64,000 nucleotides of DNA from Pseudomonas sp. BN411 (GTDB taxonomy: Bacteria; Pseudomonadota; Gammaproteobacteria; Pseudomonadales; Pseudomonadaceae): the NCBI RefSeq assembly GCF_029871235.1, contig NZ_SSOM01000073.1, forward strand, positions 1-64,000. The letters run 5' to 3'. The first letter of the stretch is position 1, and the number at the start of each line of letters is the position of its first letter. The translations under genes were made by a program, and so were the position numbers. The notes under the pieces are model-generated. The model was not told the origin of the DNA. It saw only the letters and a list, made by a program, of their open reading frames with translations, and did no database searches. Positions 1-6,908 of this stretch are shown here, one piece after another.

Positions 1-18
1 TGAATCGCCCCGGCTTTC

Positions 19-864
19 CTAGACACTCTCCAAGCTCTGGAAATAGCGCTTTTCAAACTCCACTGGCGATAGCTGCATAGCGCTGCTGTGCCGGCGTTTG
101 GGGTTATAAAACATCTCGATGTAATCGAACACATCACTCCGAGCTTCTTCGCGGGTGCCGTAGGTCTTCCGTCGGATGCGTTCCCGTTTCAGCAACTGAA
201 AAAAGCTTTCCGCTACCGCGTTGTCGTGGCAGTTGCCGCGTCGGCTCATGCTGCTGATCAGGTTGTTGGCCTTGAGGAAACTCTGCCAATCCGAGCTGCT
301 GAACTGGCTGCCCTGGTCGGAGTGGATCATCACTTCCTGCTTGGGCTTGCGCCGCCAGACCGCCATCAACAGGGCATCGATGGCCAGGTCGCTGCACATC
401 CGTGGCTTCATCGACCAGCCGATCACCTGGCGTGAAAACAGATCCAGCACCACCGCCAAATACAACCAACCCTCATAGGTGCGGATGTAGGTGATGTCGG
501 TGACCCAGACCTTGTTCGGTTCACTGACGTTGAACTGCCGCTCCAGGCGATTGGGCGAAGCTACCGTTGGCCGGCCGCCGTAATAGCCGGGGCGCCGACG
601 ATAGCCGGTCTGCGAGCGCAGCCCTTCTCCCCGCATCAGGCGAGCCACGCGGTGCCGGCCACAGGACTCTCCCAGCTCACGCAGGTCGTCGTGAATCTTG
701 CGATAGCCGTAGACCCCACCGCTTTCCAGCCAGGCATGTTTGATCAACCCGAGCAGGCGCTGATCTTCCTTGGCGCGTACGGATTTCGGCTCGGCCAGCC
801 AGGCGTAGTAACCGCTGGGATGCACTTTCAGGGTCTGGCAGAGACGCCGTACCGGGTACTCCAC
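19..864 (-). CDS. IS3-family transposase OrfB (DDE catalytic subunit)
   Basis: This is the catalytic part of an IS3 transposase, which cuts and joins element ends. It has an N-terminal HTH_21-type region (PVRRLCQTLKVHPSGYYAW) and an rve integrase core. The catalytic triad is D123 (VWVTDITYI), D183 (MIHSDQGSQF) and E219 (HDNAVAESFF); D183 and E219 are 35 residues apart, the family spacing. The nominal start at 864 is a GTG. The reading frame stays open upstream through VRLKYAFISKLS and overlaps the end of orfA, so the natural product is probably an OrfAB fusion made by -1 frameshifting at the A6G run (complement of 924-930). Length and motifs look intact. Confidence 0.92.
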   Translation of the reverse strand: MEYPVRRLCQTLKVHPSGYYAWLAEPKSVRAKEDQRLLGLIKHAWLESGGVYGYRKIHDDLRELGESCGRHRVARLMRGEGLRSQTGYRRRPGYYGGRPTVASPNRLERQFNVSEPNKVWVTDITYIRTYEGWLYLAVVLDLFSRQVIGWSMKPRMCSDLAIDALLMAVWRRKPKQEVMIHSDQGSQFSSSDWQSFLKANNLISSMSRRGNCHDNAVAESFFQLLKRERIRRKTYGTREEARSDVFDYIEMFYNPKRRHSSAMQLSPVEFEKRYFQSLESV

Positions 865-890
865 CGACAGCTTGCTGATGAAGGCGTACT

Positions 891-1169
891 TCAGCCGGAC
901 TCCTTGGCAAAGTACGCGGCGGCCTTTTTTAGGATGTCTCGCTCTTCGGTCACTCGCTTGAGTTCGGCGCGTAGACGACGCAGTTCGGCCTGCTGATCAT
1001 CTTCTTGCTGCCGCTGCGCCTGGGGCTTGCCGTAGCGCTTGATCCAGGCATACAGGCTGTGCACCGACATGCCTAACCGCGCTGCCACCTCGGCTACGGG
1101 GAGGCCGCGCTCGGTCACTTGCTTGACCGCTTCGATTTTGAATTCTTCGGGGTAACGCTGGTTGCTCAT
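891..1169 (-). CDS. IS3-family transposase OrfA (helix-turn-helix subunit)
   Basis: This 92-residue DNA-binding subunit has an HTH_Tnp_1 region (about residues 6-45, with EVAARLGMSVHSLYAWIKR). A leucine-zipper-like coiled coil (LRRLRAELKRVTEERDILKK) follows and is used for multimerisation in the family. A slippery A-AAA-AAG heptamer lies in frame just before the end (minus strand, complement of 924-930). A -1 shift there opens directly into orfB. The ribosome site is GGAGGTGCC upstream of the ATG at 1169. It probably also acts alone as an inhibitor of transposition, as IS3 OrfA proteins usually do. Confidence 0.92.
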   Translation of the reverse strand: MSNQRYPEEFKIEAVKQVTERGLPVAEVAARLGMSVHSLYAWIKRYGKPQAQRQQEDDQQAELRRLRAELKRVTEERDILKKAAAYFAKESG

Positions 1170-1231
1170 GGCACCTCCTAACGGGCCTCATTATGAGGCT
1201 TGGAGGTGTCTACGAAACTAGGGGCGATTCA

Positions 1232-1743
1232 AGGCATTTGCTCCGCCACCGGGAGCTGAGGAAACACATGACCTTACCCCAATAGCAAGGTCCCACCGGT
1301 TGAGCGGGCAGGAGTTCTGTTGGGTCGTTGATCCCAACGATGGCACTGCGGACTTTTTGGCAGGGCGGGTAGGTTCAGCTGTCTCGGTGGGGCTGCTGCG
1401 AAATACCGTTCCTGTGCTCGGCGTTGTTTATGCCCCCCTTACTGTGGATCGGGGTGCTGATTGCATTGCGTGGGCCGAAGGAATGAGTGCCGTCGTTCGC
1501 AATGGACAGCCTGTTTCGAGCCGGCTCGATCAATGCACCTTGGACGCCGGCAGTAGGGTAATGGTGAGTACGGCCGCCACAAGGAAGACGGAATTGGCGG
1601 TTATCTACAGCAACGAGGCGAGTCTCGCCCTGGTATCGCAGCGCTGCTTCGGCGGGGCGCCTGCGGCTTGCTACGATCTCGCAAAGCGAGACTGGGTGCC
1701 GGTGTTTCGCTAGCTGGCCCTCGGGGATGGGCCTCTCCAGAAG
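1232..1743 (+). pseudogene. Inositol-monophosphatase-family gene remnant, truncated and frameshifted
   Basis: An open frame crosses the IS boundary and runs to 1713. It contains WVVDPNDGTADF, which matches the metal-binding DPxDGT motif of the inositol monophosphatase/CysQ family, and AVSVGLLRNTVPVLGVVYAP, typical of the segment that follows. The 5' end is missing at the IS junction. Near 1640-1670 the homology leaves this frame; the C-terminal family motif SLAGPRGW appears in another plus frame at about 1713-1737 and then stops. The gene therefore lost its start to the IS, suffered at least one frameshift and lost its 3' end. Family members are usually about 260 residues; under 150 remain here. 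It is not expected to be functional. Confidence 0.75.
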
Positions 1744-1760
1744 TCAGGCCATCTCAGTCG

Positions 1761-1985
1761 TTAGCGATCGAGTATTTCGAACTCAGTAACACCGGCCGCC
1801 TTGAGTCGGGAATCAACCAACTCTTCCACAGTCGCGTCTGGACCCAATTTCTCGCGATCAGCATCTGGAGCGGCTAGGTAGTTCGCAACCAGAACCTTCA
1901 GGGCAACTGGATCACTAGGAACGCTCCCGTTCATGACCGAAACTTGTTCTTGCCCGTTCAGGGTGTAGCGGATCACCTTCGACAT
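1761..1985 (-). CDS. Small hypothetical protein (74 aa)
   Basis: I do not recognise this family. The 74-residue protein is acidic, with no signal peptide or membrane segment, and its middle (DPVALKVLVANYLAAPDADREKLGPDATVEELV) looks helical. A good ribosome site (GAAAGGAAG) lies before the ATG at 1985, which supports real translation. It is downstream of the mvaT-like gene on the same strand, separated by a hairpin at 2004-2024. It sits between the phosphatase remnant and the silencer gene, inside accessory DNA. Confidence 0.55.
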   Translation of the reverse strand: MSKVIRYTLNGQEQVSVMNGSVPSDPVALKVLVANYLAAPDADREKLGPDATVEELVDSRLKAAGVTEFEILDR

Positions 1986-2003
1986 CGCTGCTTCCTTTCA
2001 TCA

Positions 2004-2024
2004 GTGAGCCCGTCACGGGCTCAC
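2004..2024 (-). terminator. Hairpin between the mvaT-like gene and the 74-aa gene
   Basis: GTGAGCCCG / CGGGCTCAC forms a perfect 9-bp stem with a 3-nt loop, starting 20 bp past the stop of the mvaT-like gene. There is no clear T-tract, so it may be an attenuator or a weak terminator. Confidence 0.5.
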
Positions 2025-2043
2025 TTATTGCCGGCTGGGAATA

Positions 2044-2397
2044 TTACTGAAGCCAGGAATCTACTTCCTTTGAGCCGTACTGCTCTTTCCAGGCCCCCAG
2101 CACGCGGTGATTGCCACCCTTGGTCTCAACCACTTCGCCAGTATGTGGATTCTTGTAGATTTTGACCTGGCGCGGGCGATGCTTACGGCCCGTCTCCGGG
2201 GCGACGCTTGTGGGTGTAGGGTCCAAAATCTGGATGATGTGGCGCAAATTCATGCTGTACTCAGCCATCAGCGACCGCAGCTCTTGTTCGAACTGGATTT
2301 CGCGCTTTAGGTGACCGTCATTCTTCATAGCGTCGAGCTGTTGCAGCTGCGCGGCAAGTTCCGCTTCAAGGCGTCTGTATTCGGCAAGTCTAGTCAT
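2044..2397 (-). CDS. MvaT/MvaU-family H-NS-like xenogeneic silencer
   Basis: This is a 117-residue nucleoid protein of the MvaT/MvaU (P16) family, the Pseudomonas counterpart of H-NS, which coats and silences AT-rich foreign DNA. The N-terminal half is a predicted coiled-coil oligomerisation region with the family signature LMAEYSMNLRHIIQILDP. A short linker (about residues 60-75) leads to the DNA-binding domain with KIYKNPHTGEVVETKGGNHR and AWKEQYG. Lying next to transposition genes, it is probably an accessory paralogue carried by the mobile region, like the Pmr silencer of plasmid pCAR1, rather than the core copy. It may keep the AT-richer tns genes quiet and cooperate with chromosomal MvaT; that role is inference. 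Confidence 0.9.
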   Translation of the reverse strand: MTRLAEYRRLEAELAAQLQQLDAMKNDGHLKREIQFEQELRSLMAEYSMNLRHIIQILDPTPTSVAPETGRKHRPRQVKIYKNPHTGEVVETKGGNHRVLGAWKEQYGSKEVDSWLQ

Positions 2398-2484
2398 TTG
2401 GTCAGGGGCTCGCTTTCGAGGATAAGAGGTGGCGACTATAGCAAGGCACTGGACATTTCTTGATGCCTAGCACTCACAGCGCAG

Positions 2485-3462
2485 TCAGGTTTCGAGGATT
2501 TCGTCCTCACCCACTAAAGGCTCTAGCATGTGGAAGATTGCTCGGTTTCGCTGCGCAGACTTGGGGTAATAATTCTCGAATTCGCGCCCCGTTAGCTGAC
2601 GGCGTTTGAGATTGAACGATGATGATTCTTCCCGAATCTCATAAAACTTAACGGGGTCTACTCGGTCCTGGAAAGCGGACATAACCGCATATTTCACAGC
2701 GCCGCTGCATCGCAACCCAAACGTAATGTCTGCAAGCACGAAGGGGTTCTCAGCCAATCCCTTCGGGCCAATGACGCGCCACTCCTTTTCGTACTTCCAA
2801 TCCTTGGCCTTTCGTAGCAGCACTGCCGAATCCACATCATTCTGCGCTTGTGGTTCACCACTGAGCATTGCTGCGACTCGGCTGGCTTCAATCACGCGGC
2901 TACCGCCGTAGATCACCTGATGCAGCTGAACCGCCTGCTCGTCCGGAACGGAATACCCAATGCAGATACCGTTGTGCTGATCACCGTAGTGACTCCACAT
3001 AAGGGGGCAGTCGAATCGCCCTGCCAGTGAAAGAATGCCTTTGTCGTATCGACGTAGCAGCTCCTCTTGAAGCCGATACGCAAGCATGTCGAGCTCCACT
3101 TCTTCCTCGTGTCCGGCGTACTCTGGATCGGACGCCAGATACGCGATATCACGAATCGAGTTTTGGGCTTGTACACGACTGAGTTCGGAAATACGCGATT
3201 GGGTTTTGGGACCGCGATAATGGATGGCCTCAGCAGCAGTCTTCAGCTCAGATTCCATGCGCCGCTCGATGAGCTGTTGAAGAGCTTCTTGTAGCACCTC
3301 AGCCGATGCATCGGGGCGGACGTACGGACGCGTATCAAGCGGGTCATTGAACTTTGTCGGATCTGCAAAATAGACCTGGTCGGTGACCAACAGATCGAGG
3401 GTTTGGGTACTGAAGGTTCGGTACTTGTACAGCTTGGATGGCGTGCGTACTGCTTTCACCAT
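2485..3462 (-). CDS. DUF2971-family protein
   Basis: This 325-residue protein has the typical DUF2971 layout: an N-terminal LYKYRTFSTQTLDLL followed by VYFADPTKFNDPLD, a central LMWSHYGDQHNGICIGY motif, and a charged C-terminus. The biochemical function of the family is not established; members are common in mobile and defence-rich regions. I chose the ATG at 3462 because AAGGAGAAG precedes it, although the frame is open further upstream to 3561. It lies between the mvaT-like gene and tniQ on the same strand and is probably cargo. Confidence 0.8.
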   Translation of the reverse strand: MVKAVRTPSKLYKYRTFSTQTLDLLVTDQVYFADPTKFNDPLDTRPYVRPDASAEVLQEALQQLIERRMESELKTAAEAIHYRGPKTQSRISELSRVQAQNSIRDIAYLASDPEYAGHEEEVELDMLAYRLQEELLRRYDKGILSLAGRFDCPLMWSHYGDQHNGICIGYSVPDEQAVQLHQVIYGGSRVIEASRVAAMLSGEPQAQNDVDSAVLLRKAKDWKYEKEWRVIGPKGLAENPFVLADITFGLRCSGAVKYAVMSAFQDRVDPVKFYEIREESSSFNLKRRQLTGREFENYYPKSAQRNRAIFHMLEPLVGEDEILET

Positions 3463-3526
3463 TCGCTTCTCCTTGCGGTTCGTTGGTGACTGCCCGGGAT
3501 GATGCTGAGGCAGTGTACAGCGTGGC

Positions 3527-5158
3527 TTATTTGCTACTCGACGCCTTGGCCTCAATCTCATGGAGTAATAAGCGGGTATTGGGATAGCGGCTTCTCTTTT
3601 CCAAGCAGGCAGGAAGGCACGGTATCAGTGAGTAGAGTTGTGATCGGGTGAGGCTGACCCCCTGGTCTGTGCCGTACGCTGCGAACAGCGAAGCGCGAAT
3701 CAGGTTCTCCAAGTCGCGATCTCGGACGGACCAGTCGACGCTGGAGTGATTGCCATGCCGACCCGTTGGCAGAGAGGCAGTTTGAGCGAAAAGCCAGGCC
3801 CTGTCGTTCCGGTACAACCATGCATAGATATCCGGGGCACGAGCGCGGATGGCCTTCGCACAGTCGTGAGGTGATTGGTCTATCAAGTCGAGCCAGGCCT
3901 TGCGACGTTGAAGCTGCGCTTGCCTACCCTGCGACTTAACCCATGCAGCCTTGATGGCGGGTTCGGCGCGAAGCAGCTTGTTGATCGTCGAGCGGGTGAT
4001 CGCGAAGCTGGTACAAAGCTCTGCCTTGGAAGCCCCAGCGGCAAGGCGCTCCAATATGTCGGACCGGACATCTGCCTTCAGGACCTTAGGCCGTAGCCGC
4101 CCTTTTGCAATTGGTTCGGCATGTGAGGTGGATAACGACGTAACGGCTGGGGCGGTACGGTGGCTATGAATTTCTTTCTGCCGTTCCTGGCTTTCTGCTT
4201 CGTCATACACTTTGAGGAAGTAACTAAAGTCACCAAAGAGCCAGGTAATCATCACCACGTGTCGTAGGGGATGGCAGTAGCCGCGCGGACTACGAACGAG
4301 CTGCTGAATAAAAGACCTTGCGCCTGGTGGACTGCTTGGGAGGTTGTTCAGCGGGCGGAACGGGCGCAACCGCTCTGAATATTCCAGGAGAAAGGCAGCG
4401 GGATTCCCCGATTCCCAGTGGGCTTGGTGGGCATGATCAGGCTTGCTCAGTTCGAGGCTGTATACCTGGCGCACAAGATTCCGCTGAAACGTCCTGCTGA
4501 ATCCGATTTCGGCTAGCTGAATAGCACCATCTGCCAACTGCAAGAGCTCAGAGCGAAGGGTCGAATCAATTTCGCTTGTGTAGGGCGGATATAGAACTTC
4601 CTCACAGGGCAAGGTCCAGGAGAAGCGACCTGCCCAGCGACGCTTCTGATTGCACTCTCGCAGAAACTGATGATGTGTCGGGCAAAGAATTACGCCCGGG
4701 TACTGGTGTTTAAGGTGCCAATAGGCAGTGCCATAGTTAGCCATGTCATCAGTCATGCACTCGGAGCATGCTTTCAGGGGATGCTCGGCCCCAAACCTTC
4801 CTGCAACTAACCCCAATTGGTACTTCATTGATCCAAGCTGCGAGCCTTTCATAAGAGAGACTGCTCGCCGCATAGTCTCGGTAGACTGAAAAGGAGCAAA
4901 GAATGGAAGAATAGTGTGATTACAGATTATTGAGTCAGCGCTACCCCACCGAGAAGAGGTGTTCCTTTCAAACGCATTGAGATTGCATGGGAAATCGTGC
5001 TTCGTCCCATGATCAGTGGCGTTGAACAAGGTCTCACATGTAGTAGACGCTAGAAGGTTTCCGGCAAACAAGTGGTACCGACTGCAAAGGCTGAAAAATG
5101 TTTCGTCGCTTAACCAGTGCAACGAGAAAGAGCCATCTAAAAAACTTGGCGTGTGCAT
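3527..5158 (-). CDS. TniQ/TnsD-family transposition target-selection protein
   Basis: This 543-residue TniQ/TnsD-like protein belongs to the family of sequence-specific target selectors that recruit TnsC in Tn7-like transposition. The N-terminal TniQ region contains SDETFFSLCSRYH. A zinc-binding set follows: CSEC, then WHLKHQYPGVILCPTHH, giving CxxC...CxxH. The C-terminal half has helix-turn-helix-like segments, for example AGASKAELCTSFAITRSTIN, as expected of long TnsD-type proteins. A TTG at 5206 would extend it by 16 residues, but the ATG at 5158 gives the usual TniQ start. It is divergent from tnsABC across about 790 bp, whereas in Tn7 itself tnsD follows tnsC. No second TniQ or TnsE is visible. 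Confidence 0.85.
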   Translation of the reverse strand: MHTPSFLDGSFSLHWLSDETFFSLCSRYHLFAGNLLASTTCETLFNATDHGTKHDFPCNLNAFERNTSSRWGSADSIICNHTILPFFAPFQSTETMRRAVSLMKGSQLGSMKYQLGLVAGRFGAEHPLKACSECMTDDMANYGTAYWHLKHQYPGVILCPTHHQFLRECNQKRRWAGRFSWTLPCEEVLYPPYTSEIDSTLRSELLQLADGAIQLAEIGFSRTFQRNLVRQVYSLELSKPDHAHQAHWESGNPAAFLLEYSERLRPFRPLNNLPSSPPGARSFIQQLVRSPRGYCHPLRHVVMITWLFGDFSYFLKVYDEAESQERQKEIHSHRTAPAVTSLSTSHAEPIAKGRLRPKVLKADVRSDILERLAAGASKAELCTSFAITRSTINKLLRAEPAIKAAWVKSQGRQAQLQRRKAWLDLIDQSPHDCAKAIRARAPDIYAWLYRNDRAWLFAQTASLPTGRHGNHSSVDWSVRDRDLENLIRASLFAAYGTDQGVSLTRSQLYSLIPCLPACLEKRSRYPNTRLLLHEIEAKASSSK

Positions 5159-5945
5159 AGACAAGAGCAGAGTTGTACTAAGCAAATAGATTTTAGTCGT
5201 AGCCAAACTAACCGTAGAGTCGAATGGCTATATCGGATGGGTTAGCTAATAGCTATGTCTAATGGCCACATGGTCAGAACGAGCAATTGGTTGATTAAGT
5301 TGTTAATTCTGGCGCAATGGATATGCACAGGCGTAAATCTCTGTTATCCACAGGAAAAAGCGCTGGGCGCGCCTCCGAAGGCGCACTTTTCGAACTTTTT
5401 TACTGTTGTCAAAGTGGATTTCATGACGGTACGATTATTCGCTTTGCTGTGGACTAGGTCGCCCCGGCATACCGGGAAATGGTTCCTCGTGGACCCGAGG
5501 GGGCTGGTTACTGCCCCGCGAGAAGGCGCCGGACCGAATCGGGATCGGTGCACCTCTGAACGCGCTCTAATGCGGTCGGAAAACCATGCGGGCGGCCTAG
5601 CGGCCCAAGAAAAGGTGCGGCGAATGCCGAAAGCCTTGTGTGTCGATACTGAGGAGACGATATGACGGCCAGCTAATGCTAGGAGCCGGATAGAACAGAG
5701 GCCCAAGGTTGCACCCTTGAGCCTCTGAGGAATTGTCAGATTTTTGGACTCCTGACAATTCCATTCTCTATTCCATTGTGGGGGGCGTCAAGCCCCGCAC
5801 GGGCTCCGCTCATCCCTCATAAACTAATTATCGCGAAGAGCGAGGCTTCCTTACGCCCGCAAGTTCCATTGCTGAACGTTCTGACATAGCCCGTTCAGAG
5901 ATGTGCGCTGGGCGCGAGAAAGGCTGTTGAGAATGGAAAGCAAAA
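5159..5945. other. Gene-free divergent region between tniQ and tnsA
   Basis: About 790 bp hold no convincing gene; the ORFs here have no family-like sequence. The region must carry the promoters for tniQ (leftward) and tnsABC (rightward). It contains one perfect DnaA-box 9-mer (5344-5352), two adjacent hairpins (5696-5762), and CGCTGGGCGCG at 5360-5370, a similar form of which recurs as GCGCTGGGCGCG at 5906-5917. I found no copy of the end motif seen at 15503-15648. Confidence 0.6.
5696..5762 (+). promoter_or_regulatory. Tandem hairpins upstream of tnsA
   Basis: Two inverted repeats stand side by side. The first (5696-5727) pairs CAGAGGC...CAAGG with CCTTG...GCCTCTG. The second (5729-5762) has perfect 11-bp arms, GGAATTGTCAG and CTGACAATTCC, around a 12-nt loop. 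Neither is followed by a T-tract. They could be an operator for transposase control, an attenuator or a cryptic transposon-end structure. Confidence 0.5.
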
Positions 5946-6908
5946 ATGGCATCTCAAGAGATGTTCAAGCGAATTCAGAGCAGGCAAGGCACGTTTGAAT
6001 GGGGTGATGAGTACATTCCGTGCATTTTGGCGACAACGCGAGAAGCTCCGAAGAAGTCGAGAGCTACTCGGTTAAATAGTCGGAAGCTACAGCGCACAGT
6101 ACATCTTCTATCAACTCCAGAAAGAATTTATGCGGAGCTAGCTTTATATAATAAAAATTTGTTCGATCTTCATGAACAAAAAATGCTCTCTCCCGTTCCG
6201 AAAGTGCACCCTCTGTACGGGCATCCATTGGCTATTGGAATGGATCTTGCGCCTCTTGGAGGAACGCTAGATGTCGCAGAGCGAATTGGATTTAAGCACC
6301 ACGAAATTATTATTGAGGAGGATGACGGAGAACGTCATAGGGTTCCGTGTATCTATGTCGGTGACCTGCTCCTTTATATGGCTGATACCACAGGAAAGCC
6401 ATACGCGGTCAATTGGACTGTAAAAAAATCTGCGGAGGACTTCTCCGAGCGCCGTAGGAACGAACTAAAAACGCCAGGCCAGCAAAGACTAGATCAAGAG
6501 CATGAACACCTACGGCAACTTTTAGAGGAAATCTATTATCAAGATGCAGGCATAAGAACAGTACGTGTCTCCTTAGATGCTTTGGATTCCAATGTTAGAG
6601 CGAATCTTGATTTTCTGTATGGCAAGCACAACTTTACGTTGGATATAGACCCAGCAATCTTGAAAGATTTCAGTTACGAAATAGCGGAGGCTGTCCGAGC
6701 CGGAGATCCTGTAGCTCTCGTTGCTATTAGATATGGGAAACGCTGGGGGAATAGGAACCAGTTTCTCTCGCAAATTTATAAGGATATATGGGAAAGAAAA
6801 TTACTGGTCGACCTTTTCACTCCGATACTCATCGACCATCCACTCGAAATTCAAAGTCGCGACGTTCTGGACGTATATGGTCATCTTTTTGAAGAGAGTC
6901 CCACATGA
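5946..6908 (+). CDS. tnsA: TnsA-like transposon endonuclease
   Basis: This 320-residue protein is the TnsA-type nuclease that cuts the non-transferred strands at the element ends, in a complex with TnsB. Probable catalytic residues are E64 (IYAEL), D147 (LLYMADTTG) and K160 (VNWTVK), the restriction-enzyme-like E-D-x-K arrangement of TnsA. The N-terminal TnsA_N and smaller C-terminal domain fit its length. The ATG follows GGAAAG. The stop overlaps the tnsB start (ATGATCA), so tnsA, tnsB and tnsC are translationally coupled. Having tnsA implies cut-and-paste rather than replicative transposition. Base composition is lower in GC than the flanking chromosome. Confidence 0.85.
   Translation: MASQEMFKRIQSRQGTFEWGDEYIPCILATTREAPKKSRATRLNSRKLQRTVHLLSTPERIYAELALYNKNLFDLHEQKMLSPVPKVHPLYGHPLAIGMDLAPLGGTLDVAERIGFKHHEIIIEEDDGERHRVPCIYVGDLLLYMADTTGKPYAVNWTVKKSAEDFSERRRNELKTPGQQRLDQEHEHLRQLLEEIYYQDAGIRTVRVSLDALDSNVRANLDFLYGKHNFTLDIDPAILKDFSYEIAEAVRAGDPVALVAIRYGKRWGNRNQFLSQIYKDIWERKLLVDLFTPILIDHPLEIQSRDVLDVYGHLFEESPT

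Larger units (their letters stand above)
1..1231 (-). mobile_element. IS3-family insertion sequence, apparently complete
   Basis: The element runs from base 1 to about 1231, with imperfect terminal inverted repeats. The left end begins TGAATCGCCCC and the right end finishes GGGGCGATTCA, and further matches (TAGACAC / GTCTACG) lie inside. It carries orfA and orfB on the minus strand, as in IS3-family elements. The sequence to the left is outside the window, so no target duplication can be checked; the first bases to the right are AGG. The right end sits directly against an inositol-phosphatase remnant, so the element probably inserted into that gene. Confidence 0.9.

Noticed and set aside
5255-5706. 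Overlapping ORFs on both strands between tniQ and tnsA
   Set aside because: Neither has protein-like composition or a ribosome site; the region is better explained as a divergent regulatory region.
5207-5945. Second transposon end next to tnsA
   Set aside because: I searched for the GCGACRGACTTTA core in both orientations, allowing mismatches, and found none here.
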